Source of the DNA: an uncultured Oscillospiraceae bacterium
GTDB taxonomy: Bacteria > Bacillota > Clostridia > Oscillospirales > Oscillospiraceae
Length of the DNA: 64,000 nt
Assembly (NCBI GenBank): GCA_910588135.1
Contig: CAJUOT010000005.1
Coordinates: forward strand, 20,324 to 84,323
Reading direction: 5' to 3'
Positions 49,756 through 58,825 of this stretch are shown one piece after another (position 1 is the first letter of the stretch; each line of letters starts with the position of its first letter). The position numbers and the translations under genes were made by a program. The notes beneath the pieces are model-generated. The model made no database searches. It was not told the origin of the DNA and saw only the letters and a list, made by a program, of their open reading frames with translations.

Positions 49756-51309
49756 ATGCAAAAAAGAAGAGTCCAAAGCAAAATCGGCAAGCTGCTGTTC
49801 CACCGCATGGGCATTGTGGGGGTGCTCATCATTGCCCAGATTGCGCTGTATATCACCGGGCTGGTGGTGCTGCGGGACAGCGCGTATTACGACCGGGTGG
49901 AGTGGCTGTTTCTGGCGCTGTCCATTCTGGCGGCCATGTGGATCGTGGGGAACAAGAGCAATCCGGGTTACCAGATCGGCTGGATCATCATTGTGCTGGG
50001 CCTGATGCCCTTCGGCTCCCTGGCCTATCTGCTGCTGGGCGGGAACCATCTGTCCGCCTTCAACCAGCGCCGCCTACGCTCCATGGAGCGCAAGATCCGC
50101 CGGAACCTGGGGGACGAGTGCGGCCGGTCCGCCTCCCTGGGGGAGCTGATGGGGGCGGACGCGGCGTGCATGGCCCGCTATCTGGAGCAGACCACCCACT
50201 GCCCTGTGTACGGCAATACCCGCACCAAATACTACCCCCTGGGGGACGACTGCTACGACGACCTGCTGGACGCCCTGCGCGGGGCGGAGAAGTACGTCTT
50301 CATTGAGTACTTCATCATTGAGGAGGGCAAGCTGTGGAACTCCATCCTGGATATCCTGCGGGAGAAGGCGGGGCAGGGGGTGGAGGTCCGGGTCATCTAC
50401 GACGACATCGGTTCCATGGCCACCCTGCCCTCCGACTACCCCATCCGCCTGGAAAAGCTGGGAATTCAGTGCCGGGTGTTCAACCGGTTTGTCCCTGTGG
50501 TATCCCTGCGGCAGAACAACCGGGACCACCGGAAGTATATGATTGTGGACGGCCGGGTGGCGTTCACCGGCGGCATCAACATGGCGGACGAGTATATCAA
50601 CGTCAAGACCCGGTTTGGGCACTGGAAGGACTCGGCCATCCGCCTGGAGGGGGACGCGGTGTGGTCCATGACGGTGTCCTTCCTGTCCATGTGGGACTTC
50701 ACCCACAGCGAGGAGGAGCACTTCACCCCCTTCCGCCCCGCGCCCGCCCGGGGCGGCGCCAGCGGCTACGTCCAGCCCTATCACGACTGCCCCTGGGACA
50801 ACGAGCCGGTGGGGCAGACGGTGTACCTGAACCTGATCTACCGGGCCAAGCGGTACGTGTATATCACCACCCCCTATCTGGTGATCGACTACTCCCTCAC
50901 CATGGCCCTCACCAACGCGGCCAAGTCCGGGGTGGACGTGCGCATTATAACCCCCCACATCCCGGACAAAAAGACGGTGTTTGAGATGACCCGCTCCTAC
51001 TACGAGGAGCTGCTGGAGGCGGGGGTGCAGATTTTCGAGTACGAGCCGGGGTTCATCCACGCCAAGAACTTTGTGGTGGATGACTGCTTTGCCACGGTGG
51101 GGACGGTGAATCTGGACTACCGCAGTATGTTCCTCCACTTTGAAAACGGCGTACTGCTGTACGGGACGCCGTCGGTCCAGGATATCCGGGAGGATTTTCT
51201 GGATACCCAGACCAGGAGCCTCATGGTCACCCTGGAGGACTGCCGGTCGGTCTCCCTGGTCCGCAGGACATTCCGGGATCTGCTGCGGCTGTTTGCGCCG
51301 CTGCTGTAA
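49756..51309 (+). CDS. cls: Cardiolipin synthase
   Basis: Membrane phospholipase-D-family enzyme, 517 aa, which condenses phosphatidylglycerol to cardiolipin. Two N-terminal helices, a PLDc_N segment and two HKD motifs: DHRKYMIVDG (first) and IHAKNFVVDD with downstream GTVNLDYRS (second). It starts 24 bases after dnaE and ends at the shared terminator with pgi. Confidence 0.94.
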   Translation: MQKRRVQSKIGKLLFHRMGIVGVLIIAQIALYITGLVVLRDSAYYDRVEWLFLALSILAAMWIVGNKSNPGYQIGWIIIVLGLMPFGSLAYLLLGGNHLSAFNQRRLRSMERKIRRNLGDECGRSASLGELMGADAACMARYLEQTTHCPVYGNTRTKYYPLGDDCYDDLLDALRGAEKYVFIEYFIIEEGKLWNSILDILREKAGQGVEVRVIYDDIGSMATLPSDYPIRLEKLGIQCRVFNRFVPVVSLRQNNRDHRKYMIVDGRVAFTGGINMADEYINVKTRFGHWKDSAIRLEGDAVWSMTVSFLSMWDFTHSEEEHFTPFRPAPARGGASGYVQPYHDCPWDNEPVGQTVYLNLIYRAKRYVYITTPYLVIDYSLTMALTNAAKSGVDVRIITPHIPDKKTVFEMTRSYYEELLEAGVQIFEYEPGFIHAKNFVVDDCFATVGTVNLDYRSMFLHFENGVLLYGTPSVQDIREDFLDTQTRSLMVTLEDCRSVSLVRRTFRDLLRLFAPLL

Positions 51310-51310
51310 C

Positions 51311-51359
51311 GAAAAATAGAGCAGGCCGGCGCGGTTTTCTACCGCGCCGGCCTGCTTTC
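51311..51359 (+). terminator. Bidirectional terminator between cls and pgi
   Basis: A 16-bp perfect stem (51320-51335, 51341-51356) with a 5-base loop, GAAAAAT on the left and TTTCA on the right. It serves the convergent cls and glgP-glk-pgi units. Confidence 0.88.
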
Positions 51360-51397
51360 AGCTGCAGGGGATGCGCTTACCTGCGGGAGAGGGAGGC

Positions 51398-52660
51398 TCA
51401 GGGCCTGCCCAGCAGGGCAAACATATTCTTCTTGTACGCCTCCACGCCGGGCTGGTTGAAGGGGTTGACCCCCAGCACGTGGCCGCTGATGCCGCAGGAC
51501 AGCTCGAAGAAGTAGAACAGCTCGCCCAGGGCGTGTACGTCCATCTTGTCAAGCCGCAGCACCATGGAGGGGGCCCCGCCGTCCTGGTGGGCGGCCAGGG
51601 TGCCCTGGAAGGCCATCTCCCGGACGAAGCTCAGGGGCTTGCCCGCCAGATAGTTCAGGTTGTCGCCGTTGTCATCGCTGTGGGGGATGGCGATGTCGCA
51701 GCCGGTGTCGTCCACATAGATGACGGTCTCATACAGATGGCGCTCGCCGTCCTGGATATACTGGCCCAGGGAGTGGAGGTCGGTGGTGAACTGGGCGGAG
51801 GCGGGGAAGACGCCCTTGCCGTCCTTGCCCTCCGACTCGCCAAACAGCTGCTTGAGCCACTCGCCCACAAAGGAGTAGGACGGTTCGTAGGTGCAGAACA
51901 GCTCAATTTTTTTGCCCTGGCGGTAGAGCAGGTTCCGGGCGGCCACGTACTGCCACACAGGATTGTCCATATCCCGCCGGTCGAAGGCGTTCATGGCGTC
52001 CCGGGCGCCGGCCATGAGCTGGCCGATGTCCATCCCGCCCACGGCGATGGGCAGCAGCCCCACGGCGGTGAGCACGGAGAATCGCCCGCCCACGTCGTCG
52101 GGCACCACGAAGGTCTCCCAGCCGTTGGAGCCGGCCAGGGTCTTGAGGGCGCCCCGGGCCTTGTCGGTGGTGGCGTAGATGCGCTCGTCGGCCTTGCCGC
52201 CGTACTGCTTCACCAGCAGGTCCCGGAATACGCGGAAAGCCACGGCGGGCTCGGTGGTGCCGCCGGACTTGGAGATCACATTGATGGACCAGTCCTTGCC
52301 CTCCACCTTTTTCATGACCCTGCGCAGCTCGTTGGGGCTGAGAGAGCAGCCCACAAAGCAGATCTCAGGTCCGTCGGAGGGGAACACCTCCAACGCGGCC
52401 CGGGCGCCCAGATAGGAGCCGCCGATGCCCACCACCACCAGAACCTGAGAGTCCTGGCGGATCTTGGCGGCGGCCTTCTGGATGCGGGCAAACTCCTCTT
52501 TGTCATAGTTCTCAGGCAGGCGCACCCAGCCGACAAAATCGGAGCCGGGGGCGGCGGGATCGTACAGCTTGGCGTGGGCGGCCTCCACCTCGGGAGCCAT
52601 GGCGCTGATCTGCTCCTGGGAGACCACACCCTCCAGCTTGGACAGGTCTAAGTTCAGCAT
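51398..52660 (-). CDS. pgi: Glucose-6-phosphate isomerase
   Basis: Interconverts glucose-6-P and fructose-6-P; 420 aa, the short Bacillota form. VVVGIGGSYLGARAALE, SKSGGTTEPAVAFRVFRDLL, GGRFSVLTAVGLLPIAVGG and the C-terminal NPFNQPGVEAYKKNMF are diagnostic. An AAAGGAG site precedes the ATG. It is the last gene of the glgP-glk-pgi unit that channels glycogen into glycolysis. Confidence 0.95.
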   Translation of the reverse strand: MLNLDLSKLEGVVSQEQISAMAPEVEAAHAKLYDPAAPGSDFVGWVRLPENYDKEEFARIQKAAAKIRQDSQVLVVVGIGGSYLGARAALEVFPSDGPEICFVGCSLSPNELRRVMKKVEGKDWSINVISKSGGTTEPAVAFRVFRDLLVKQYGGKADERIYATTDKARGALKTLAGSNGWETFVVPDDVGGRFSVLTAVGLLPIAVGGMDIGQLMAGARDAMNAFDRRDMDNPVWQYVAARNLLYRQGKKIELFCTYEPSYSFVGEWLKQLFGESEGKDGKGVFPASAQFTTDLHSLGQYIQDGERHLYETVIYVDDTGCDIAIPHSDDNGDNLNYLAGKPLSFVREMAFQGTLAAHQDGGAPSMVLRLDKMDVHALGELFYFFELSCGISGHVLGVNPFNQPGVEAYKKNMFALLGRP

Positions 52661-52688
52661 GACGGATTTCTCCTTTCGAAATCAGAAA

Positions 52689-53597
52689 TTACTCGGCGAA
52701 AAACAGAGCCGCGCCGCCGAAGATGCCCGCGTTGTTGCCCAGCTGGGCCAGGGCGAAGCGCACGTCGGCGCAGGCGTCCAGGACGCTGGTTTTGAACGCG
52801 GCCTCCACCGGGGCCAGCAGGGCGCTGCCCGCGGCGGACACGCCGCCGCCCAGGATAATCATCTCCGGGTTGACAATGCAGCTGACGGCGCCGGCGGCAT
52901 AGCCCAGGGCGTCCGCCGCCTCCTTCACCACAGCCTTGGCATTTTCGTCCCCGGCAGCCGCGGCGTCATATACGTCCTTGGCGGTGACCTTTTCCATCTC
53001 CTTGAAGGGGGAGAACTGCCGCGCCGCCCGGATGATGCCGGTGGCGGAGGCGGTGGCCTCCAGGCAGCCCTTCCGGCCGCAGCAGCACTGCCAGTCGGAG
53101 TGGAAGGGGACGGTCATGTGGCCCACCTCGCCGCCGCCGCCGGTGGCGCCCGCGATGATGCGTCCGTCACAGATGACGCCGCCCCCCACGCCGGTGCCGA
53201 TGGTGAACAGCACCAGGTTGCGGCAGCCCTTGCCCGCGCCCTGCCAGCACTCGCCCAGGGCGGCCAGGTTGGCGTCGTTGGCCACGCGGACGGGAACGCT
53301 GGCCCGGCTGGCCAGCTCCTGGGCGATGTTGATGTTCTGCCAGCCCAGGTTGACGCAGTGGATCACCAGGGATTGGTTCACCACCGGGCCGGGGACGCCG
53401 ATGCCCGCGCCCACGCAGAAGCAGTCGGGGAAGGACTCCATCACCTGACGCATATGGTCGGCGATGTCGTCGAAAGTGGCGCCCACATCCCGGAAGGTGG
53501 GGAATTCCCGCTTGTCCAGCAGATCCCCTTCCCGGCTCACCAGCCCCAGCTTCACGGTGGTGCCGCCGATGTCAATGCCAAAACAAACCTCTCTCAC
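52689..53597 (-). CDS. glk: ROK-family glucokinase
   Basis: ATP-dependent glucose kinase, 302 aa. It has phosphate-binding GIDIGGTTVKLG, DANLAALGE, FTIGTGVGGGVI, the ROK His/Cys zinc motif (GHMTVPFHSDWQCCCGRKGCLE) and ILGGGVSAAG. It starts at GTG 53597, eight bases after AAGGAGG. Lying between glgP and pgi, it would phosphorylate free glucose left by glycogen debranching. Confidence 0.93.
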   Translation of the reverse strand: MREVCFGIDIGGTTVKLGLVSREGDLLDKREFPTFRDVGATFDDIADHMRQVMESFPDCFCVGAGIGVPGPVVNQSLVIHCVNLGWQNINIAQELASRASVPVRVANDANLAALGECWQGAGKGCRNLVLFTIGTGVGGGVICDGRIIAGATGGGGEVGHMTVPFHSDWQCCCGRKGCLEATASATGIIRAARQFSPFKEMEKVTAKDVYDAAAAGDENAKAVVKEAADALGYAAGAVSCIVNPEMIILGGGVSAAGSALLAPVEAAFKTSVLDACADVRFALAQLGNNAGIFGGAALFFAE

Positions 53598-53647
53598 GCT
53601 CCAGACCTCCTTTTATTTTACACCCGCCCCGCCTGGGCGGGTTTGGC

Positions 53648-56044
53648 TCATTTGGTGTGCCAGATATTCCGGGCGTATTCCTCCACCGCCCGGTCGGCGG
53701 AGAAGAAGCCCGCCTTGGCAATGTTCACCAGGGACATATTGGTGAACCGGGTCTTGTCGCTGTAGATGGCGGACACGTCCCGCTGGGCGCGGACGTAGTC
53801 GTGGAAGTCGGCCAGATTCATATAGGGATCGGCGGGCCCCCTGTGGTTGGTGGTGAGGGAGCGCACAATATCGTCGAAATGCATCCCGCCGATGCCGCTC
53901 ATGAGCAGGTCCATCACCGCCTTCAGCTCCGGATCGTTGCGGACGTAGTCCAGGGGGTTGTAGCCCTGACGCCACAGGTCGTTGACTTCCTCGGTTTTGA
54001 GGCCGAACAGCACGATGTTGTCGTCGCCCACCTGTTCGTGAATCTCCACATTGGCGCCGTCCAGGGTGCCCAGGGTCACCGCGCCGTTGATCATCAGCTT
54101 CATGTTGCCGGTGCCGCTGGCCTCCTTGCCGGCCACGGAGATCTGCTCGGAAATCTCGGCGGCGGGGATGATGATCTCGGCCTTCGAGACATTGTAGTCC
54201 TCAATGAAGACCACCTTCAGCTTCTCCTGGGCGTCCGGGTCGGAGTTGACCAGCTTGGATACGGATACGATGAGCTGGATGATCTGCTTGGCCATGATAT
54301 AGCCGGCGGACGCCTTGGCGGCGAAAATAAAGGTGCGGGGCTGGAAGGGGGCGTGGGGATTGTGCTTGATCTCCAGGTACATATGCAGAATCTGGAGCAC
54401 GTTGAGCAGCTGGCGCTTGTACTCGTGCAGGCGCTTGATCTGCACGTCGAACAGGGAGGTGGGGTCCACCACCACGCCGTTGCGCTTGAGGATGAAGGAG
54501 GCGAGCCGCTCCTTGTTGGCCAGCTTGATGGCCTGGAGCCGCTGGAGAACATCCTTGCTGTCCTTGTACTTCAGCAGCTTTTCCAGCTGGGTGGAGTCGG
54601 TGACAAAGCCGTCCCCGATGAGCTCCTTGAGCAGGGCGGTGAGCTGGGGGTTGGCCTGACACAGCCAGCGGCGGTAGGCGATGCCGTTGGTGACGTTGCA
54701 GAAGTGGTCGGGCTCCATCTGGTAGTAATCCCGGAAGATGGAGTTGGTCAGAATCTCCGAATGGAGCTTGGACACGCCGTTGACCTTGTGGCAGGCGGCC
54801 AGACAGAGGTTGGCCATGCGGATCTCGTTTTTGCTGATGACGGCCATATACTCGATCTTGCCCATATCGTCGCCGTAGAAGCCGTGCAGGCCAATGCGCA
54901 GGCGGCGGTCGATTTCCTGGACGATCTGGAACACCCGGGGCAGAAGCTGCTGGAACAGGTCCGTGTTCCAGCGCTCCAGCGCCTCGCTCATGACGGTGTG
55001 GTTGGTGTAGGACAGGGTGCGGCAGGTGATGTCCCACGCCTTGTCCCAGGGGTAATTGTACTCGTCCACCAGCAGGCGCATCAGCTCGGGCACGCACAGG
55101 GCGGGGTGGGTGTCATTGATGTGGATGGACACCTTGTCGGGCAGGTTGTCCAGGGTCTTGTTGTGCCGCAGGTGCTTTTTCAGGATGGTCTGCACCGAGG
55201 CGGACACCAGCAGGTACTGCTGGCGCAGACGCAGGCGCTTGCCCTCAATGTGGTCGTCAGCGGGGTAGAGCACCTTGGAAATGACCTCGGCCATGGTGTC
55301 CCCCTCCAGGGCCTTGGCGTAGTCTCCCCGGGAGAAGGCGGACATATCAAAGCTGTTGGGGGACTTGGCGGACCACAGCACCAGGGGGTTGACCGCATCG
55401 CTGTTGTGGCCGGAGATATACATATCGTTGGGCACCGCCATGACGGATTGGTAATTCAGATGCTTCACCCGGTAGATGCCGTTGTCGTCCCAGCCGTGGA
55501 TATGGCCGCCGAACCGGACCTCCACCGCCTCGCTCTCATGGGGAATCAGCCACACGTCGCCCATGCTCAGCCAGTCGTCGGGGAACTCCATCTGCCAGCC
55601 GTCCACAATCTTCTGCTTGAAAATGCCGAACTCGTAGCGGATGGAGTAGCCCGTCATGGGCAGGCCCAGGCTGGAGGCGGAGTCCATATAGCAGGAGGCC
55701 AGACGGCCCAGGCCGCCGTTGCCCAGGCCGGCGTCCGGCTCCATCTCATACAGGTCGTGGATGTCTACGCCGCACTTGGCCAGGGCCTTGGTAAACATCT
55801 CCTCCAGGCCCAGATTGTACAGGTTGTTGCGCAGGGAGGTGCCCACCAGGAATTCCATGGACATATAGTATACCTGCTTGCCCTGGTTTTTGCGGTAGAA
55901 CTCGGCGCTTTTGGTGGCCAGCATCCGGTTGACCACGTAGCACAGGGCGCGGTACACCTGCTGGGGGGAGGCGTTCTCCATGGGGCAGCCGTAGCGCACC
56001 AGCAGGGTTTCTTCCAGCTGAGAGATGATCTGTTTCTGGTCCAT
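53648..56044 (-). CDS. glgP: Glycogen/maltodextrin phosphorylase
   Basis: GT35 phosphorylase releasing glucose-1-phosphate from glycogen; 798 aa. It contains EPDAGLGNGGLGRLASCYMDS, INDTHPALCVPELMRLLVD, FQIKRLHEYKRQLLN-type (DVQIKRLHEYKRQ) and the PLP Lys in ASGTGNMKLMINGAVTLGTLDGANVEI. The start is MDQKQII at 56044, with AAAAGGAG upstream; longer in-frame codons upstream run through the leader terminator. It heads glgP-glk-pgi. The glucose-1-phosphate would need the phosphoglucomutase at the other end of the window. Confidence 0.95.
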   Translation of the reverse strand: MDQKQIISQLEETLLVRYGCPMENASPQQVYRALCYVVNRMLATKSAEFYRKNQGKQVYYMSMEFLVGTSLRNNLYNLGLEEMFTKALAKCGVDIHDLYEMEPDAGLGNGGLGRLASCYMDSASSLGLPMTGYSIRYEFGIFKQKIVDGWQMEFPDDWLSMGDVWLIPHESEAVEVRFGGHIHGWDDNGIYRVKHLNYQSVMAVPNDMYISGHNSDAVNPLVLWSAKSPNSFDMSAFSRGDYAKALEGDTMAEVISKVLYPADDHIEGKRLRLRQQYLLVSASVQTILKKHLRHNKTLDNLPDKVSIHINDTHPALCVPELMRLLVDEYNYPWDKAWDITCRTLSYTNHTVMSEALERWNTDLFQQLLPRVFQIVQEIDRRLRIGLHGFYGDDMGKIEYMAVISKNEIRMANLCLAACHKVNGVSKLHSEILTNSIFRDYYQMEPDHFCNVTNGIAYRRWLCQANPQLTALLKELIGDGFVTDSTQLEKLLKYKDSKDVLQRLQAIKLANKERLASFILKRNGVVVDPTSLFDVQIKRLHEYKRQLLNVLQILHMYLEIKHNPHAPFQPRTFIFAAKASAGYIMAKQIIQLIVSVSKLVNSDPDAQEKLKVVFIEDYNVSKAEIIIPAAEISEQISVAGKEASGTGNMKLMINGAVTLGTLDGANVEIHEQVGDDNIVLFGLKTEEVNDLWRQGYNPLDYVRNDPELKAVMDLLMSGIGGMHFDDIVRSLTTNHRGPADPYMNLADFHDYVRAQRDVSAIYSDKTRFTNMSLVNIAKAGFFSADRAVEEYARNIWHTK

Positions 56045-56090
56045 ACGATAGATTGACTCCTTTTTGACCGGCGAAAGCCGGGGGATTGAC

Positions 56091-56130
56091 AAAAAACACC
56101 AGCACAGCCCGCTCCCGCGGGCTGTGCTGG
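56091..56130 (-). terminator. Intrinsic terminator between glgA and glgP (possible glgP attenuator)
   Basis: A 14-bp perfect stem (56099-56112, 56117-56130), 4-base loop, then TTTTTT on the minus strand (56096-56091). It lies 47 bases before the glgP ATG. Confidence 0.88.
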
Positions 56131-56154
56131 CACAGGGCGGTAACACGCCCTTTT

Positions 56155-56183
56155 ATTATAGCACAAATGGGTTTGCTTTGCAC
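56155..56183 (-). promoter_or_regulatory. Possible glgP promoter upstream of the terminator hairpin
   Basis: Minus strand TATAAT (56160-56155) with a weak GTGCAA -35 (56183-56178) at 17 bases. If real, the terminator lies in the glgP leader. Confidence 0.45.
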
Positions 56184-56251
56184 TATTAATTTCAGTTTTT
56201 TCTTCTTTTTGTGAAAATGAAGAAAATAGAACAAAAATCCTCGCAAACGCC

Positions 56252-57691
56252 TCAGGTTTTCTCAACAACCGAGCGGTAAATGTTCCAGTATTCCTGGACG
56301 GAGCGCCTCCAGGAGCTGTCGTAGGCCATGACGCTCTTTTGCAGCTGGACCCAGTGCTCTTTGTCGTGGAACAGGCCCTCGCCGCGGCGGACGGCGTCCA
56401 GCATATCGTGGGCGTTGTAGCTTTTGAAGGTGAAGCCGTTGCCCTCGCCGGTCTCGATGTTGTAGGCGGGGACGGTGTCGAACAGGCCTCCGGTCTCCCG
56501 GACAATGGGGATGGTGCCGTACCGCATGGCGATGAGCTGGGTGAGGCCGCAGGGCTCCTGCTTGGAGGGCATGAGCACCAGATCCGCGCCGGCGTAAGCC
56601 TGATGGGCCAGGGTGTTGTCAAACACGATGTTGGCGGACAGCTTGGCGGGGAAGTTGGCGGCGTAGGCCCGGAACATATTTTCATACTGGCGCTCGCCGG
56701 TGCCGATGACGACCAGCTGCAAATCGTCCCACATCAGGTCGTCCATCACGGCCTGGACCAGATCCACGCCCTTGTGGCCCACAAGCCGGGTAATCATGGT
56801 GACCATGGGGACGTCGTCCCGGACGGCCAGCCCCAGCCGCTGCTGAAGGAACTTCTTGTTCTCCGCCTTCTTCTCCAGGGTGGCGGCGTCGAAATTGGCG
56901 TAGAGCAGGGGGTCGGTGGCGGGGTTGAACACCTCGGTGTCGATGCCGTTGACAACGCCGCTGAGCTTGTAGGCGTGCTGGCGGAGCACATCGTGGAGGC
57001 CGTGGGCGTAATAGGGGTCCTGAATTTCATAGGCGTAGGTGCGGGACACGGTGCTCACCCGGTCGGCGGTGTGGATGGCGGCCTTCATCAGATTGGTGCA
57101 GGTGTCGAAGTGCATGGTGGCCTTCCAATCCTCGGGGAGGCCCAGCACCTCATCCACAAAGGAGTCTGGGAAGCGGCCCTGGTACTCCATATTGTGGATG
57201 GTAAACAGGGTGCGGATGGGCTGGTACTGCTCCACCTTCATGTAGTGGGCGCGGAGGAACACCGGCACCAGGGCGGTCTGCCAGTCGTTGGCGTGGATGA
57301 TGTCGGGATACCAGCCCAGGTGCTGGAGGGATTCCAGGATGGCCTTGGAATAGAAGGCGAAACGCTCGCCGTCGTCGTAGTGGCCGTAGCAGCCGTCCCG
57401 GTAGAAGTAGTACTCGTTGTCGATGAAATAGTACTGGAGCTTCTTGCGCTTGCTCACCGCCCGGAACAGGCCGCAGTATACGTTGCGCCAGGCCAGGGGG
57501 ACGGTGAAGTTGGTGAGGTACTCAATTTCAAACTCCGGGTTGTCTTTGATGGCCTTGTAATAGGGCAGAAAGACGTATACCTCGGTGTTGGGGGACTCGG
57601 CCAGGGCCTTGGGCAGGGCGGCGGCCACGTCGCCCAGCCCGCCGGTCTTGACGTAGGGCGCGGCCTCGCTGGAAGCTAACAAAATTTTCAT
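56252..57691 (-). CDS. glgA: Glycogen synthase (ADP-glucose)
   Basis: GT5 glycogen synthase, 479 aa. The ADP-glucose-binding KTGGLGDVAAALPKAL lies near the N-terminus. IHANDWQTALVPVFLR and the C-terminal PSKQEPCGLTQLIAMRYGTIPIVRETGGL are family marks. The ATG overlaps the glgD stop by 4 bases, with AAAGGAG seven bases upstream. It is the last gene of glgB-C-D-A. Confidence 0.95.
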   Translation of the reverse strand: MKILLASSEAAPYVKTGGLGDVAAALPKALAESPNTEVYVFLPYYKAIKDNPEFEIEYLTNFTVPLAWRNVYCGLFRAVSKRKKLQYYFIDNEYYFYRDGCYGHYDDGERFAFYSKAILESLQHLGWYPDIIHANDWQTALVPVFLRAHYMKVEQYQPIRTLFTIHNMEYQGRFPDSFVDEVLGLPEDWKATMHFDTCTNLMKAAIHTADRVSTVSRTYAYEIQDPYYAHGLHDVLRQHAYKLSGVVNGIDTEVFNPATDPLLYANFDAATLEKKAENKKFLQQRLGLAVRDDVPMVTMITRLVGHKGVDLVQAVMDDLMWDDLQLVVIGTGERQYENMFRAYAANFPAKLSANIVFDNTLAHQAYAGADLVLMPSKQEPCGLTQLIAMRYGTIPIVRETGGLFDTVPAYNIETGEGNGFTFKSYNAHDMLDAVRRGEGLFHDKEHWVQLQKSVMAYDSSWRRSVQEYWNIYRSVVEKT

Positions 57692-58812
57692 ACGGTAACT
57701 CCTTTACGGATGACGACGGGGTTGGTGTTCAGGCCCTTGAGCTGGGCGCCGTCGCCGATGATAACCCATTTGTCCACGATGACGTTCTCCAGGCTGGCGC
57801 CGTCGCCCACCACGCTGCCCTGCATGATGACGCAGTTCCTGACCCTGGCGCCCTTGCCCACCTTCACGCCCCGGGACAGCACGCTGTTTTCCACGCTGCC
57901 GTCGATGAAGCAGCCGTCGGCGATGACCGAGCGTTCCACCTGGCAGTCCAGGCCGTAGTAGGCGGGGACCTCGTCGGTGACCCGGGTGTGGATGGGCCGG
58001 TCGCCGCGGAACAGGGAGGCGGACACGTCGTCGTCCAGAATAGCCAGACTGCTCTGGAAGTATTCGTTGACATCCCGGACCCGGAGCACTTTGGTGTCCG
58101 CCTCGTATAGGTTGATGGTCAGGCGGCCCCGGTTGAACTCGTGCTGGATGAAGTCCCGGGAGAAATCGTAGATGCCCCGGGAGGTATAATCGCGGATGAC
58201 GCTGACCAGCAGCTCCCGGGAGATGATCATGTGCCCCATGCTGGCGTAGTCGCCGGGCTTGGCGGGGCAGTCCAAGGCATAGGAGGACACTCGCCGGCCG
58301 GCGTCCGCCTTCATGACGGAGGCGAAATTGATGGAGGAGGCCTCGGTCTCCCGGGTGGCCATCATGGTGATGTCGCAGCCGCTGGCGATGTGGTCCTCCA
58401 GGGCGGCGCGGTAGTCGATGTTGCACAGCACATAGGCGTCCGCCAGCAGGACGTAGGGGGTGGTGGAGACGGTCTCCAGATAGTCCAGGGCGTTGCGCAG
58501 CTCATCCAGCTTGCCGCGGCTGCCGCCGGTGTGGGCGTCCTCGGTGGCGAAGGGAGGGAGGAGCTGGAGCCCGCCGTTTTTGCGGTTCAGATCCCACTCC
58601 TGGCTGTTGCCCAGGTGGTCCATCAGGGAGTGGTAGTGCTGCTTGGCCAGCACACCCACGTTGAGGATGCCGGAGTTGACCATGTTGGAAAGGACAAAAT
58701 CCACCAGACGGTAGCGCCCGCCGAAGGGGATGGCGGCCATGTTGCGGTCCTGGGTGAAGAAGTTGAGCGCGTCGGAGTACATCTCGGAGAAAATAATACC
58801 GGTCATTTTCAT
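57688..58812 (-). CDS. glgD: GlgD, non-catalytic ADP-glucose pyrophosphorylase subunit
   Basis: 374-aa GlgC paralogue. It keeps the nucleotidyltransferase and beta-helix fold (IPFGGRYRLVDFVLSNMVNSG; VIMQGSVVGDGASLENVIVDK) but lacks the N-terminal GGxGxRL loop seen in GlgC, reading IIFSEMYSDALNFFT instead. This matches Bacillota GlgD, which forms a heteromer with GlgC. The start is MKMTGII at 58812, behind AAGGGGGTG. Confidence 0.92.
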   Translation of the reverse strand: MKMTGIIFSEMYSDALNFFTQDRNMAAIPFGGRYRLVDFVLSNMVNSGILNVGVLAKQHYHSLMDHLGNSQEWDLNRKNGGLQLLPPFATEDAHTGGSRGKLDELRNALDYLETVSTTPYVLLADAYVLCNIDYRAALEDHIASGCDITMMATRETEASSINFASVMKADAGRRVSSYALDCPAKPGDYASMGHMIISRELLVSVIRDYTSRGIYDFSRDFIQHEFNRGRLTINLYEADTKVLRVRDVNEYFQSSLAILDDDVSASLFRGDRPIHTRVTDEVPAYYGLDCQVERSVIADGCFIDGSVENSVLSRGVKVGKGARVRNCVIMQGSVVGDGASLENVIVDKWVIIGDGAQLKGLNTNPVVIRKGVTV

Positions 58813-58825
58813 GGTGGACACCCCC

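Noticed and set aside
56339..57679. 446-codon plus-strand frame opposite glgA
   Set aside because: Its Val/Gly/His-rich translation is the pattern of an antisense shadow, and glgA on the minus strand has all family motifs.
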